64,000 nt of DNA from Rhizobium sp. Root1212 (GTDB lineage Bacteria; Pseudomonadota; Alphaproteobacteria; Rhizobiales; Rhizobiaceae). Location of the stretch: the NCBI RefSeq assembly GCF_001424985.1, contig NZ_LMDA01000001.1, positions 682,001-746,000 on the forward strand. Reading direction: 5' to 3'. Position numbers and translations under genes: made by a program. Shown piece after piece: positions 38,785 through 48,378 of the stretch. The notes beneath the pieces are model-generated. The model saw only the letters and a list, made by a program, of their open reading frames with translations, had not been told where the DNA came from and did no database searches. Position 1 is the first letter of the stretch; each line of letters begins with the position of its first letter.

Positions 38785-39795
38785 TCAGTGGCCTCCCATT
38801 TCCTTGCGGGCGTTGCGGATGTTCCAGATCATGATCGGGACGACGAGGACCATGATGACGACGGCTATCGCGGCACCGCGGCCGAAATCCCCGCCCCCCC
38901 GGAACATCCAGTCGAACATGAGATTGGCGAGCACCTGGCTCTGCCATTGACCGTTGGTCATCGCCAGAACGATATCGAACACCTTGAGGACCAGGATGGT
39001 GATCGTCGTCCAGACGACGGCGATCGTGCCCCAGATCTGCGGGATCATGATCTTGAAGAAAATCTGCAGACCGTTGGCGCCGTCGATGACGGCGGCTTCC
39101 AGCGTCTCTTCCGGAATGCCGCGCAACGCCGCCGACAGGATGACCATGGCGAAACCGGTCTGAATCCAGATGAGGATGACCATCAGGAAGAAGTTGTTCC
39201 AGAAGGGAATGGTGATCCAGGCTTCCGGCGAGCCGCCCAGGGCAACGACGATGCCGTTGAGCAGGCCGATCTGTTCGGACCCTTCCGCCCGGTAGTCATA
39301 GATGAACTTCCAGATGACCGATGCGCCGACGAAGGAGATCGCCATCGGCATGAAGATCAGCGTCTTGGCGATATTGCCCCACCAGATACGGTCGGTGAGC
39401 GCGGCTATGATCAGGCCGAAAAAGGTGGCCGCGGCCGGCACGACCAGCAGCCAGAGGAAATTGTTGAAGATCGACTGGCGGAATTCGCCGTCATTGACCA
39501 TCCAGACGAAGTTGCTGACGCCGACGAAATTCTGGCCGCTGCGATCGTGGAAGGCGAGCCAGACCGATTCGATCACTGGATAGATCAGGTAGATGGTGAG
39601 CGCGAAAAGCGCAGGCCCGAGAAAAAGCCAGGGGCGGATGGCATTGGTGATGCGCAGGTTTTTTGAGGCCTGCGCGCCCGAACGTCCCTTGGAGGGAAAT
39701 ATCTGGTCGAGGACCCAGTTCGTCCCGAAGAAATAGGCGACGCAGGCCAGCACGCCCGCCGCCATGGTCAAGATGGCGTAAATCAATTGCTGCAC
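38785..39795 (-). CDS. aglF: Alpha-glucoside ABC transporter permease AglF
   Basis: This 336-residue MalF-type permease has about seven hydrophobic segments. The EAA loop is PEETLEAAVIDGANGLQIFF (near residue 225). It is separated from the upstream aglE by 182 bases that hold a tight hairpin. With AglG it forms the membrane channel for alpha-glucosides. Confidence 0.9.
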   Translation of the reverse strand: MQQLIYAILTMAAGVLACVAYFFGTNWVLDQIFPSKGRSGAQASKNLRITNAIRPWLFLGPALFALTIYLIYPVIESVWLAFHDRSGQNFVGVSNFVWMVNDGEFRQSIFNNFLWLLVVPAAATFFGLIIAALTDRIWWGNIAKTLIFMPMAISFVGASVIWKFIYDYRAEGSEQIGLLNGIVVALGGSPEAWITIPFWNNFFLMVILIWIQTGFAMVILSAALRGIPEETLEAAVIDGANGLQIFFKIMIPQIWGTIAVVWTTITILVLKVFDIVLAMTNGQWQSQVLANLMFDWMFRGGGDFGRGAAIAVVIMVLVVPIMIWNIRNARKEMGGH

Positions 39796-39938
39796 GGCAA
39801 TTTCCTCCCCAGGAACGGACGACCGTAAGCCGGCCTGCCCTCTGCATCCCCTGCACGAGTGCCGCCTTGCGCGGCATCCGCGTTACGCCGGCAGCATTGC
39901 GACCGCAGGCGCTCCTCCCTCATCGAGGCCTTGGAAGC

Positions 39939-39959
39939 TCCGCCGGCCAAGCCGGCGGA
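39939..39959 (-). other. Intercistronic hairpin between aglE and aglF
   Basis: TCCGCCGGC and GCCGGCGGA form a perfect 9-base-pair stem with a 3-base CAA loop, 18 bases after the aglE stop. It occupies the same place as the hairpin after potF and could shield the binding-protein message from 3' decay. Confidence 0.6.
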
Positions 39960-39977
39960 ACTCATGTTGGGATAGGT

Positions 39978-41336
39978 TTACTTGATGGCGTCCCAGGCCT
40001 TCTGGATGTCGGCCGAGACATCGGCGGAGGACTTTCCGCCGACATAATCGACCATGCCGGTCCAGAACGCGCCCGCGCCGATCTTGCCCGGCATCAGGTC
40101 GGAACCGTCGAAGCGGAAGGTCGTGGCGCCAAGAAGAATTTCACCCTGCTTCTTCATCGGGCCGTTGGCATAGGTGTCCTTGTTGGCGCTCTTGAACGGC
40201 GTCAGGAAGGACGACTGGGCCATCCAGACTTCGTGGGCGATCGGCGTTTTCAGGAATTCGATGAAGGCGCGCGAGGCCGGCGTATCCTTGGTGATCATGG
40301 CGAGCGTACCGGCACCGAGAACCGGGTTGCCGAGATCCGGCTTGCTGGCATAGGGCGGCATGTAGAAGAAATCCGCATCCTGGCCGACGACCGTGCCTTC
40401 CGGGAAGAAGGACGGGATGAACGATGCCTGATGGTGCAGGTAGCACTTCGGCGGCGAGGCAAAGAGACCCTTCGGGCTGTCGCGGAAGTCGGTCGCGGCA
40501 ACGGCAGCGGCACCGCCATCGACGAACTTGTCGTTCTTGGCGAACCAGCCGAACTCATCGATCGCGCCGGTGACGGCCGCATCGGTGAACGGGATCTCGT
40601 TCTTGATCCACTTGTCGTAGACGTCTGCCGACTGGGTGCGCAGCATCAGGTCTTCGACCCAGTCGGTCGCCGGCCAGCCGGTCGCGCCGCCGGAGCCGAG
40701 GCCGATGCACCACGGGGTGCCGCCGTCGGCGACGATCTTTTCGGTCAGGGCCTTCAGGTCTTCCATCGTCTTCGGAACTTCGTAACCGGCGTCCTCGAAG
40801 TTCTCCGGCACGTACCAGACGAGCGACTTCACGTCGATCTTGTAGGGGAACGCATAGAGCGCCTTGGTGCCGTCCTTGCCGGCATAGGTCGACAGATCGA
40901 CCCAGGACTGGCCGGCGGCGTAGTTGTCGAGCAGCCACTTCTGGGTTTCTTCGCCGAGCGGCGTCAGATAACCCTTGGAAGCGAGGTCGGCGATCAGGCC
41001 CGGCTGGGGCAGGATGGCGACATCCGGCGGGCTGCCCGCCTGGGTGTCGATGACGATCTGCTGTTCGTAGTTTTCGGACGAGGAATATTTGACGTCGACG
41101 CCGGTCGCGTCACGGAAATAGTCGAGCATCGATTCGGCCAGCGCCTGGTCTTCGCCGCGCCACGGCCCGAAGATCGTCAGCGTTTGCCCCTTGAGGTCAT
41201 GGCCCTTCTTGAACTCTTCGAAGCTTGCCCAGTTGAACTTCTGATCCTCGCCCGGCTTGAACTTCAGCTCGGCGGCATTGGCGGCACCTGCGATAAGCGC
41301 CAGCGCGGCCACTCCCATCAGGAATGTCTTTTTCAC
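39978..41336 (-). CDS. aglE: Alpha-glucoside-binding periplasmic protein AglE
   Basis: This 452-residue binding protein has a signal peptide (TFLMGVAALALIAGAANA). The mature part begins AELKFKPGEDQKFNW and contains blocks typical of family 1 sugar-binding proteins (GPWRGEDQALAESML, SPPDVAILPQPGL). GTG 41336 is the chosen start: GGAGG lies 8 bases before it and the signal peptide begins there. The upstream ATG-in-frame extension has neither. It is the first gene of the agl operon and is preceded by a 16-base palindromic operator. Confidence 0.92.
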   Translation of the reverse strand: MKKTFLMGVAALALIAGAANAAELKFKPGEDQKFNWASFEEFKKGHDLKGQTLTIFGPWRGEDQALAESMLDYFRDATGVDVKYSSSENYEQQIVIDTQAGSPPDVAILPQPGLIADLASKGYLTPLGEETQKWLLDNYAAGQSWVDLSTYAGKDGTKALYAFPYKIDVKSLVWYVPENFEDAGYEVPKTMEDLKALTEKIVADGGTPWCIGLGSGGATGWPATDWVEDLMLRTQSADVYDKWIKNEIPFTDAAVTGAIDEFGWFAKNDKFVDGGAAAVAATDFRDSPKGLFASPPKCYLHHQASFIPSFFPEGTVVGQDADFFYMPPYASKPDLGNPVLGAGTLAMITKDTPASRAFIEFLKTPIAHEVWMAQSSFLTPFKSANKDTYANGPMKKQGEILLGATTFRFDGSDLMPGKIGAGAFWTGMVDYVGGKSSADVSADIQKAWDAIK

Positions 41337-41396
41337 GTCTCGTCCTCCCAAGAAACGCCCGGCGCAGCTGACGCCAAGCCTCAAACAAGCGCACAA

Positions 41397-41412
41397 TTCA
41401 AAGCGCTTTGAA
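41397..41412. promoter_or_regulatory. AglR-type operator before aglE
   Basis: TTCAAAGCGCTTTGAA is a perfect 16-base palindrome with the central CG typical of LacI-family sites. It lies 61 bases before the aglE start. A -35-like TTGACT lies at 41442-41447 on the minus strand, so bound repressor would sit just after the promoter. Confidence 0.75.
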
Positions 41413-41599
41413 ACGGTAAGAAACCATCGCGACCCATGTGGAGTCAAGAGGGTTCCCTCATTTCGTGTATTTCACCCGGAATTACGCTGTTGCAGCGAAG
41501 GTTTGCAACGCAACAAAGGCTATTTTCCTTTGTCACTCCTTGCAGTGGTGGTAGAAAATTGCTGTGTCTGGCATTCGAGGCGAGGAATCCGACCAGGCA

Positions 41600-41613
41600 T
41601 CAAAGCGCTTTGA
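41600..41613. promoter_or_regulatory. AglR-type operator before aglR
   Basis: TCAAAGCGCTTTGA is a 14-base palindrome identical to the core of the aglE operator. It lies 16 bases before the aglR start and touches the ribosome site GGAGGAG. The two sites are 202 bases apart centre to centre, so looping between them is possible. A TTGTCA/TAGAAA pair (16-base spacing) at 41530-41557 may be the aglR promoter. Confidence 0.75.
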
Positions 41614-41629
41614 GGAGGAGGCGCTGTTC

Positions 41630-42664
41630 ATGAGCGTGAATTTGAAGAAGCTTGCGGAGATGCTGGGCCTGTCGCAGACGACCGTCAGCCGCGCGCTGAA
41701 CGGCTATCCGGAGGTCAATGCCGAGACCCGCCAGCGGGTACTGAGCGCCGTGCGCGAGACGGGCTACCGGCCGAACCGTGCTGCCCAGCGGCTTGCCACC
41801 GGCCGCGCCGGCTCGATCGGCCTTGTCATGCCGATTGCGCAGGGCATCGATTCGGACGTGCATTTCGGCGAATTCCTGGCCGGACTCGGTGAAGAAGCGG
41901 TGCGCCACGACTTCCATTTCGTGCTCAATCCGAGTGCGCCGGAAGACGAGGAGCAGACGTTCAAGCGGCTGGCGGCGAGCGGCAATGTCGATGCGCTGTT
42001 CCTGGCCTATGTCCGGGCGAACGACCCGCGCATCGCCATGCTGAAATCGCTTTCGATCCCCTTCGTGGTGCATGGGCGAACCATCGATCAGGCGACCGAT
42101 TATCCCTTCCTCGACATCGACAATACCGGCGCTTTCTACGAGGCAACGCGGCTCCTGATCCAGCTTGGTCACCGCCGCATCGGCCTGATCAACGGCCACG
42201 GCCATCTCACCTTCGCCATTCGCCGCAAGAAGGGCATGGTGCGCGCACTCGACGAAAACGGCCTCGCCTTCGACGAGGCGCTGTCGCACAACTCGCTGAT
42301 GACGGACGAATACGGCTACCGGGCGATGGAGCGTTTTCTCGCCAACCCGGAGCCGCCGACGGCGGTGCTCTGCTCCAGTACGGTGATGGCGCTCGGGGCG
42401 GTCCGGGCCATCAACAGGGCGAACCTGACGATCGGCAAGGATATCTCGATCATCGCGCACGACGATGTTCTGCCGATGCTGAAGCCGGAAAACTTCATGG
42501 TGCCGCTGACGACGACGCGCTCGTCGCTGCGCGCGGCCGGTGCGCGGGTCGCGAGCCGACTGATTTCACGGATCAGCCAGCCTTCGGATGCGGTGGAACA
42601 GGAATTGTGGCGCACCGAACTGATCGTTCGGGCTTCGACCGGGCCTGCGCCGGGGAGGAAATGA
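41630..42664 (+). CDS. aglR: LacI-family repressor AglR
   Basis: This 344-residue regulator has an N-terminal LacI helix-turn-helix (LKKLAEMLGLSQTTVSRALNG, residues 4-24) and a hinge, followed by a sugar-binding-protein-like core from about residue 60 (GSIGLVMPIAQG). ATG 41630 was chosen because GGAGGAG lies 10 bases upstream and it begins the HTH. It is divergent from aglE. Two copies of its probable operator lie between the genes, one over its own start region, which indicates autorepression. Release by an alpha-glucoside or its product is expected from the family. Confidence 0.92.
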   Translation: MSVNLKKLAEMLGLSQTTVSRALNGYPEVNAETRQRVLSAVRETGYRPNRAAQRLATGRAGSIGLVMPIAQGIDSDVHFGEFLAGLGEEAVRHDFHFVLNPSAPEDEEQTFKRLAASGNVDALFLAYVRANDPRIAMLKSLSIPFVVHGRTIDQATDYPFLDIDNTGAFYEATRLLIQLGHRRIGLINGHGHLTFAIRRKKGMVRALDENGLAFDEALSHNSLMTDEYGYRAMERFLANPEPPTAVLCSSTVMALGAVRAINRANLTIGKDISIIAHDDVLPMLKPENFMVPLTTTRSSLRAAGARVASRLISRISQPSDAVEQELWRTELIVRASTGPAPGRK

Positions 42665-42772
42665 GGGCGGTATGGCGCGCCTGCTGCAACGAACCGCTCT
42701 CGATGAAAAAGGTTCGCGAAGGAAGGCTCTCAGCAGGCAAGCTTTCGCTGGAGCGACCTCGCCCGCTCCACA

Positions 42773-42863
42773 CTCCGTCATGCTCGGGCCTGACCCGAGC
42801 GTCCACCGATCCCCACCGCGTGGATGGTCTGGGAGATGGTCGGGTCAAGCCCGACCATGACGA
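42773..42863. repeat. Palindromic intergenic repeat between aglR and folD
   Basis: CCGTCATGCTCGGGCCTGAC and GGTCGGGTCAAGCCCGACCA-TGACG are near-inverted arms around a CGATCCCCACCGCGTGGATGG core. The CGTCATGC...GCATGACG style repeat is common between alphaproteobacterial genes. It fills most of the 275-base gap between the convergent aglR and folD genes, and no gene is supported in the gap. Confidence 0.65.
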
Positions 42864-42939
42864 AGGAGAGAGAGGAGCGCGGGGCCGAAGGGTGTGGGTG
42901 GTTGCTTGGCCAACCGAGGCGCCGCCCCCGACATACCTC

Positions 42940-43839
42940 TTAAAACTTCGGCGCCTTGCGGCCTAGCTTGCGGTAGGTGGCGATGATCGTGTTGGCCATC
43001 AGCATGGCGATGGTCATCGGGCCGACGCCGCCGGGGACCGGAGTGATGACGGCGGCCACCTTGGCGCATTCCTCGAAGGCGACATCGCCGACGAGCTTGG
43101 ACTTGCCCTCGCTCTTCTCCGGGGCCGGAACGCGGTTGATACCGACGTCGATCACGGTGGCGCCGGGCTTCACCCAATCCGCCTTGACCATTTCCGGGCG
43201 GCCGACGGCGGCGACGAGGATGTCGGCGTTGCGGCAGACGGAAGCGAGATCCTTCGTGCGGGAATGGGCGACCGTGACCGTGGCATTGGCGGCGAGCAGC
43301 AGCGTCGCCATCGGCTTGCCGAACAGGTTGGAACGGCCGACGACCACGGCGTTGAGACCGGACAGGTCCTCGCCATGGGTGCGCTTGACGAAAACCATGG
43401 CGCCGGCCGGCGTGCAGGACACGAGGCCGCCGTCGAGATCGCCGGTCGCCAGCTTGCCGGCATTGACGACGTTCAGGCCGTCCACGTCCTTTTCCGGCAG
43501 GATCGACTGGATGATCGGCTCGGAATTCAGGTGCTTCGGCAGTGGCAGCTGCACGAGGATGCCGTGGATTGCGGGATCGGCGTTCAGCGTTTCGACAAGC
43601 GCCGCCAGGGTTTCCTGCGTCGTCTCTTCCGGCAGGGTGTGCTGCACGGAGGCGAAGCCGCATTCCTTGGCCATCCGGCCCTTGGCTGACACATAGGCGT
43701 GGCTTGCCGGATCGTTGCCGACGATGACGACGGCGAGGCCCGGCTTGACGCCAGCTTCCTGCACCAGCGTGGTCGTTGCCGCCTTCACCGCATCGATCAC
43801 GGACGCGGCAACCTGTTTGCCATCAATAACGGTGGTCAC
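42940..43839 (-). CDS. folD: Methylenetetrahydrofolate dehydrogenase / cyclohydrolase FolD
   Basis: This 299-residue bifunctional enzyme interconverts methylene-, methenyl- and formyl-tetrahydrofolate with NADP+. The catalytic Y49-x3-K53 ([11 protein letters not shown]) is present, as are the substrate block VQLPLPKHL, the NADP motif [11 protein letters not shown], and the C-terminal PGGVGPMT. The length is normal. It marks the end of the core block before the polysaccharide cluster. Confidence 0.96.
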   Translation of the reverse strand: MTTVIDGKQVAASVIDAVKAATTTLVQEAGVKPGLAVVIVGNDPASHAYVSAKGRMAKECGFASVQHTLPEETTQETLAALVETLNADPAIHGILVQLPLPKHLNSEPIIQSILPEKDVDGLNVVNAGKLATGDLDGGLVSCTPAGAMVFVKRTHGEDLSGLNAVVVGRSNLFGKPMATLLLAANATVTVAHSRTKDLASVCRNADILVAAVGRPEMVKADWVKPGATVIDVGINRVPAPEKSEGKSKLVGDVAFEECAKVAAVITPVPGGVGPMTIAMLMANTIIATYRKLGRKAPKF

Positions 43840-43962
43840 GGATGTCTCTCCCGGCTTCGTTGTTCGGCGACACTTTAGAGCAAGCGGAGGGGCAGGATGG
43901 CCTTATTGCGTCCTATGATGTCCCGTTGCGATAAATGCAAGTCCCTTAGCTCAGAGACCTGT

Positions 43963-45990
43963 TTACCCCCGGCGGGCAGAGCGGGCGCGGGCGTAATCTT
44001 CGACGCGCGAGCGCAAGGCCCTCAGCTCGTCATGGACATGGGCGACGGCGGGATCGATCTGCGGCCGCGCCGGTTCCGGCCGATACCCTTCGCGGGCGGC
44101 AAGCGCGGAAAGGGCGGCGACCGAGGCCGCATCGTGATGCGACGACGGCTCGCTGCGGCTGGCGAAGCGGTATTCCGGCTCCTCGACGGACTTGCGGCGA
44201 CGGGGCGGGTCGTCGCCTCCCCCCTGCGGCGGCGGAACGGACATTTCCGGCTCTTCCTCGACGTCTTCCGGCGCGGCGGCCTGGGACAGCAGCTGTCGCA
44301 GGCTCCGGACGACGCCGAGCAGTACCCCGAGGCCGATGCCGGCCATGAAGCCCAGGACGATGCCGAGGATGGCGATGGTCTTGCGCGATTTGCCGCTGGG
44401 GGCAAGCGGCGCCTGCGCCGGGGAAATGACCCGGATGTTGCGGGAGGTGAGCTTTTCCTCTTCGCCCGTCTCGCTGGCGCGCTTCAGGAAGGATTCGTAG
44501 ATGGTACGGGTGGCATTTGCCTTGCGCTCCAGCTCGCGCAGCTCGATCAGAGAGCCGGCGGTGCTGACCTGCTGGGTTTTCTGCACGGCAAGCTGGCGCA
44601 GCAGGTCCTGCTCGGCCTTCTGGGCGCGTTCCAGTTCGGTAAGGTTGGTGGCGGCAATGCGGCGCAGCTCGTTGGTCACCTCGGAGCGGGCGACGTCGAG
44701 CGCCTGCGCGGCGGCGAGCCGCTGCGGATGGCGGGGACCGAGGCTGGCGTCGAGGGAGCCGAGCTGGGCGCGGGCCCCCGAATACTGCTTGCGAAGTTCC
44801 GAAAGCGCGACGGAGGAAAGTTCCTCGGGGAAACCGCCGCTCAGGACGAGATCGGCATTCGCCTTGGTGACGATCTCCACCTTGGCCTTTGCATCGCTGA
44901 TGCGGCTGCGGACGGCGGCCACCTGGTCGTTCAGGGCGAGTAGCTGCTTGTCGGAGATCAGCTCGCCATTGGCGCCGAAGATGTCATGTTCGGCCTTATA
45001 GCTTTCGACGGCGTTTTCCGCCTCATCGAGCGCACGGCGCAGCTCGGACAGCCGGCTGTCGAGAGCCTCGGTCGTGCGCTGGAAGAAGCCGGATTGCGCC
45101 GACTGTTCTTCAGCAAGGAAAGTCGCGACGAGGCGATTGGCGATCAGCGCGGATTTTGCGGCATCGCGGCTCTTGACCTCGACGGTGACGACGAAGGTCT
45201 TCTGATCGCGGAAGACGGAGATCGCTTCGGCGAGCTTGTCGAGCACGCGCGGATCGACGGTGGTTTGCGCGGCCGCCTCCGATACCGGCCTGCGGGCCGG
45301 CGCGACGATTTCGCCGATTACCTTCACGCCGTCGCTGAAGCCGCCGCTTCCTGCCTGCTGCGTGCCGAACTCGCCGTCGCGCTCCAGCCCGAGGTCGGTC
45401 GCGACCTTGGCGAGCACCGCCGGCGAACGCAGCACCTGGGTCTGGCTGTCGACGAGGGCGAGGATGGCTTCGGTGGAAAGGCTCTGCTTTGAGAGGTCCG
45501 AGTCCGTCAGCTGTACCTCGCGCGGATCGATATAAAGCTTGCTGTCAGCGACATAGACCGGCGGGGTCGACATGGAGAAGAGCACGCCGGCCACCGCGCC
45601 GAGAAAGGTGGTGGCAAGCACCGCATACCGCAACTGCCAGACGGAGCCGGCGATGACGGCGATATCGATCAACGGGCGGTCGGGCGATGACGAAGCCGGC
45701 TGGGGAAGAGCCTTCACGCTGCCGCCCAGCCGCGCAAACAGGCCGGGACGCTTCGGCTTTTCGACCGCGGCGGCGGATTGTTCGATCTTGCGAGGTTCGG
45801 TCTTCCGGGGTTCGGGGGCGGTTCGCCGGGGTCCTGCGGAGGTTTCCTGTCCGTCTGCCAGCGCCTGCAGCCGGTCGATCAGCGAGGCCGGATCGCCCGC
45901 CGGCGAGCGCGCAGCCGCCGGCCTTTCCTGCGGCGCGAAGTCGAGGAGCGAGCGGGCTGGCGCGCGTCTTTTGTTTTCCGGCTCGAACAT
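43963..45990 (-). CDS. Wzz/GumC-type polysaccharide chain-length protein without kinase domain
   Basis: This 675-residue inner-membrane protein has a proline- and charge-rich cytoplasmic N-terminus (about 100 residues). A membrane segment lies near 120-140 (YAVLATTFLGAVAGVLFSM), then a Wzz domain start (STPPVYVADSKLYIDPRE) and a long coiled-coil periplasmic arm (about residues 270-490) with a GNVR-like end (LIELRELERKANATRTIYESF). A second segment lies near 530-555, followed by a disordered C-terminus of about 120 residues. No Walker motifs of a tyrosine autokinase are seen. Proteins of this type set chain length and link polymerase to export. It begins the polysaccharide cluster and is divergent from a Wzx-like gene. 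Confidence 0.85.
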   Translation of the reverse strand: MFEPENKRRAPARSLLDFAPQERPAAARSPAGDPASLIDRLQALADGQETSAGPRRTAPEPRKTEPRKIEQSAAAVEKPKRPGLFARLGGSVKALPQPASSSPDRPLIDIAVIAGSVWQLRYAVLATTFLGAVAGVLFSMSTPPVYVADSKLYIDPREVQLTDSDLSKQSLSTEAILALVDSQTQVLRSPAVLAKVATDLGLERDGEFGTQQAGSGGFSDGVKVIGEIVAPARRPVSEAAAQTTVDPRVLDKLAEAISVFRDQKTFVVTVEVKSRDAAKSALIANRLVATFLAEEQSAQSGFFQRTTEALDSRLSELRRALDEAENAVESYKAEHDIFGANGELISDKQLLALNDQVAAVRSRISDAKAKVEIVTKANADLVLSGGFPEELSSVALSELRKQYSGARAQLGSLDASLGPRHPQRLAAAQALDVARSEVTNELRRIAATNLTELERAQKAEQDLLRQLAVQKTQQVSTAGSLIELRELERKANATRTIYESFLKRASETGEEEKLTSRNIRVISPAQAPLAPSGKSRKTIAILGIVLGFMAGIGLGVLLGVVRSLRQLLSQAAAPEDVEEEPEMSVPPPQGGGDDPPRRRKSVEEPEYRFASRSEPSSHHDAASVAALSALAAREGYRPEPARPQIDPAVAHVHDELRALRSRVEDYARARSARRG

Positions 45991-46213
45991 GAATGCCTGC
46001 GATAATGAAAGCGAAACTCGGCGATGGTGAAGACAACTTAAGTTTTTATGGACAACAAACCGTTAACGGCCTGGCCGCCGGAGCGTATAAAAGCGCTGGG
46101 AACAAAGCTTTCCCCTGTCCCAAACCGGTCGTTAAACTTTGCAAACTAAAAGCGGAAAAGCGACCTGGCTGGCCGGCCGGACCGCGCTTCCCAAGGACCA
46201 TTGGACCCGGACC

Positions 46214-47479
46214 GTGATCGAGCTTGCCAAGACGCTTTATAGCCGCCATCGCGGCGTGATTCAGGCCTATCTTTCGATGACCGGCGGTTCTGCCGGGCGG
46301 CTCGTCCTGTCGCTGGTTTATTTCATCTGCATCGCCAACGGGCTGTCGATCGCCGAATTCGGGCTCTTCGCCACGGCGTCGGCGGCCGGTATCATGATCT
46401 CCCGCATCCTCGCCTTCGGGTTCATGTCGCCGCTCTACCGGGTGGCGACGGTGAAGCCCCTGCTTGTCGGCACCTACAGCCTGGGCTTTCTCGTCGGCGC
46501 GGTTGCTTCGCTGCCGCTCATCGCGCTTGTCAGCTTCGGCGTCTATCACGCGGTGTTTTCCGCCGACATGGCGCTCTCCGTCTTCGCCGCCTTCATCGCG
46601 GCGGAGGTCGTCTGCTGGCGCGGGCTCGAGACGGTGGTCATCGTGCTGAACGGGCTCGGCCGTTTCGGCAAGGCAGCGATGCTGGTCATCATCGGCACGG
46701 GACTGCGCACCGCAGCCGCCGTGATCTTCGCCTTTGCCGGCGCTTTGTCGCTCGGCAACTGGTCGATCTACTATCTCGTCGCGAACGGCGCGGGGCTGCT
46801 GGTCGCCCTCCTCTTCTTCTTTCCGAAAGTGCGGCTGCGCTGGCGGCTGGCGCTCTATCTCCGGCGCTGGGCGGATTCGGTCTCGGTAGCGGGAGCGGAG
46901 ATGCTGTTCTACGTGCAGTCGGAATTCGACAAGATCGCCGTTCTTTCGATCGGCGGCCCCGCCGTTTCCGGCCTCTACGCCATCATCATGCGGCTTGCCG
47001 ACCTGACCGCGCTGCCGGTGCGCTCGTTCAACGTGCTGCTGGTGCAGAAGATCATGCGCACGCCCGGCACCATCTCCTCCTGGCGCACGCGGCTGATCAT
47101 CGAGGCGCTGGTGGCTGCCGTCTCGTTCCTCGCAATCGCCGCCATGGCCGTCTATCTCTGGCTCTTCCCGCGGGGGTTGGGCAACAATGTCTCGGAAGCC
47201 GCACCCTTTATGATGGCCGTGCTGCTCGTGCCGTCGTTTCGCAATCTCGTCGAGTATCACTCCGAACTGCTCTATGCGACGGGCGCGACGGTGCGGCGGA
47301 TGTTCAACCTGGTGATCGCCGGCGTGCTGAAGGTAGGCTTGCTGGCGCTGCTGCTCTCGGTGAGCCTTGAGGCCAGCTTCTGGGCGCCGATGCTGAACGG
47401 GGTCTATCTGGCCGTCTACGCCGCATCCTTCGCGCTGACCTACACGGCATTGACGAAGGAGCGGGCGCGGGTGATCTGA
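46214..47479 (+). CDS. Wzx-like polysaccharide flippase
   Basis: This ~421-residue membrane protein has about 12 hydrophobic segments of the MATE/MOP type. The N-terminus (SMTGGSAGRLVLSLVYFICI) and the mid-chain block AGAEMLFYVQSEFDKIAVLS resemble O-antigen and exopolysaccharide translocases that flip lipid-linked repeat units. The start is uncertain: GTG 46214 was used; a TTG at 46139 and an ATG at 46277 are alternatives, and AAGGA at 46193 is too far from 46214 to decide. It is divergent from the Wzz-like gene and convergent with the DUF6492-like gene, 9 bases apart. Confidence 0.8.
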   Translation: MIELAKTLYSRHRGVIQAYLSMTGGSAGRLVLSLVYFICIANGLSIAEFGLFATASAAGIMISRILAFGFMSPLYRVATVKPLLVGTYSLGFLVGAVASLPLIALVSFGVYHAVFSADMALSVFAAFIAAEVVCWRGLETVVIVLNGLGRFGKAAMLVIIGTGLRTAAAVIFAFAGALSLGNWSIYYLVANGAGLLVALLFFFPKVRLRWRLALYLRRWADSVSVAGAEMLFYVQSEFDKIAVLSIGGPAVSGLYAIIMRLADLTALPVRSFNVLLVQKIMRTPGTISSWRTRLIIEALVAAVSFLAIAAMAVYLWLFPRGLGNNVSEAAPFMMAVLLVPSFRNLVEYHSELLYATGATVRRMFNLVIAGVLKVGLLALLLSVSLEASFWAPMLNGVYLAVYAASFALTYTALTKERARVI

Positions 47480-47488
47480 CGTCGAAGA

Positions 47489-48367
47489 TCAGGCGGCTTC
47501 GCCGAGCATCAGGGCGCGGATATCGCCGAGATCGTGGCCGACGAAGGACTGGACGCCGATGCCGATCTGGTACGGCGCCATATCGGCGAGGAAATGCCTG
47601 AGGCCCGTTGCGTCGCGGGCATAACTATCCTCGAACCAGAGCACGTGACAGAGCGCTTCGCTGCTCGGATAATGGCCCTCGCCCTTCAGCACCTCGTCTA
47701 CGAAACGCCCGTAGATCAGGCATTCGGAGAACTGCCGCGAGCGGATCATCGTGCGTATCCAGCCCCGGCCATGGCGGCTTTCGATATGGTCGAGCAGCGC
47801 CCGGCAGGTATCGGTGCGCCAGCCGATCAGCGTGTTGATATAGTCGTTGGCCGGCAGGCTGTAAGGGCCGATGCCGAGCAGCCGGTCGGAATGGGCGAGC
47901 CATTCGAGATGGTTGGAGCGCATCTGCGGCTTTATGCCGTTCGGCTTGCGATAGAGCGCCAGCCGCCCGTCGCGCCAGAGGCTGGCAGGGTCGAAATCGC
48001 GCAAGAGCACGACATCCGAATCGATCGAGAACATCATGGGCTCGTCGATGATACGGCTCAGTGCGAAACGGCGCAGCTGCTGCACATGCCAGCCGCGCAG
48101 CGGCAGGCCGAAGGGGCTGATCCAGATCTTGCGGCGGCCGCGCGAGGCGGGATCGGGGATCGCCCTCAGCCAGGACGGCAGCAACTCGCGCTCGGAAACG
48201 ATGCGGCGGCGCGGTCCCTGAAGCGCGCTGAAGAGAGCGACATCGAAGGGGGCGACGAGGATATAATGGGTCCAGTCACCCTTCAAACGCCGATCCATGC
48301 TTTCGCACAGCATCCGGCAACGCTCGAAATCCGCGGCGTAGGACGCCGTTACGACAGCTGTGCGCAT
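47489..48367 (-). CDS. DUF6492-like putative glycosyltransferase
   Basis: This 292-residue soluble protein starts MRTAVVTASYAADFERCRML. A GT-A-like DxD sits in FSIDSDVVLL (D116, D118). Further conserved-looking blocks are GWHVQQLRRFALS, LPANDYINTLIGWR and HGRGWIRTMIRSRQFSECLI. I relate it to the uncharacterised DUF6492 group by impression. Gene order and the DSD motif suggest sugar transfer. It is followed by nothing on its strand and lies 11 bases after the WecG-like gene, so it is the third gene of a three-gene operon. Confidence 0.65.
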   Translation of the reverse strand: MRTAVVTASYAADFERCRMLCESMDRRLKGDWTHYILVAPFDVALFSALQGPRRRIVSERELLPSWLRAIPDPASRGRRKIWISPFGLPLRGWHVQQLRRFALSRIIDEPMMFSIDSDVVLLRDFDPASLWRDGRLALYRKPNGIKPQMRSNHLEWLAHSDRLLGIGPYSLPANDYINTLIGWRTDTCRALLDHIESRHGRGWIRTMIRSRQFSECLIYGRFVDEVLKGEGHYPSSEALCHVLWFEDSYARDATGLRHFLADMAPYQIGIGVQSFVGHDLGDIRALMLGEAA

Positions 48368-48378
48368 GAAACGATCCG

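Noticed and set aside
42665-42939. Possible small gene between aglR and folD
   Set aside because: The open frames there pass through a palindromic repeat, lack ribosome sites and overlap both neighbours.
46046-47260. A 404-codon minus-strand frame over the Wzx-like gene
   Set aside because: Composition is rich in H, R, D and Q, which is typical of antisense of a membrane protein. No ribosome site.
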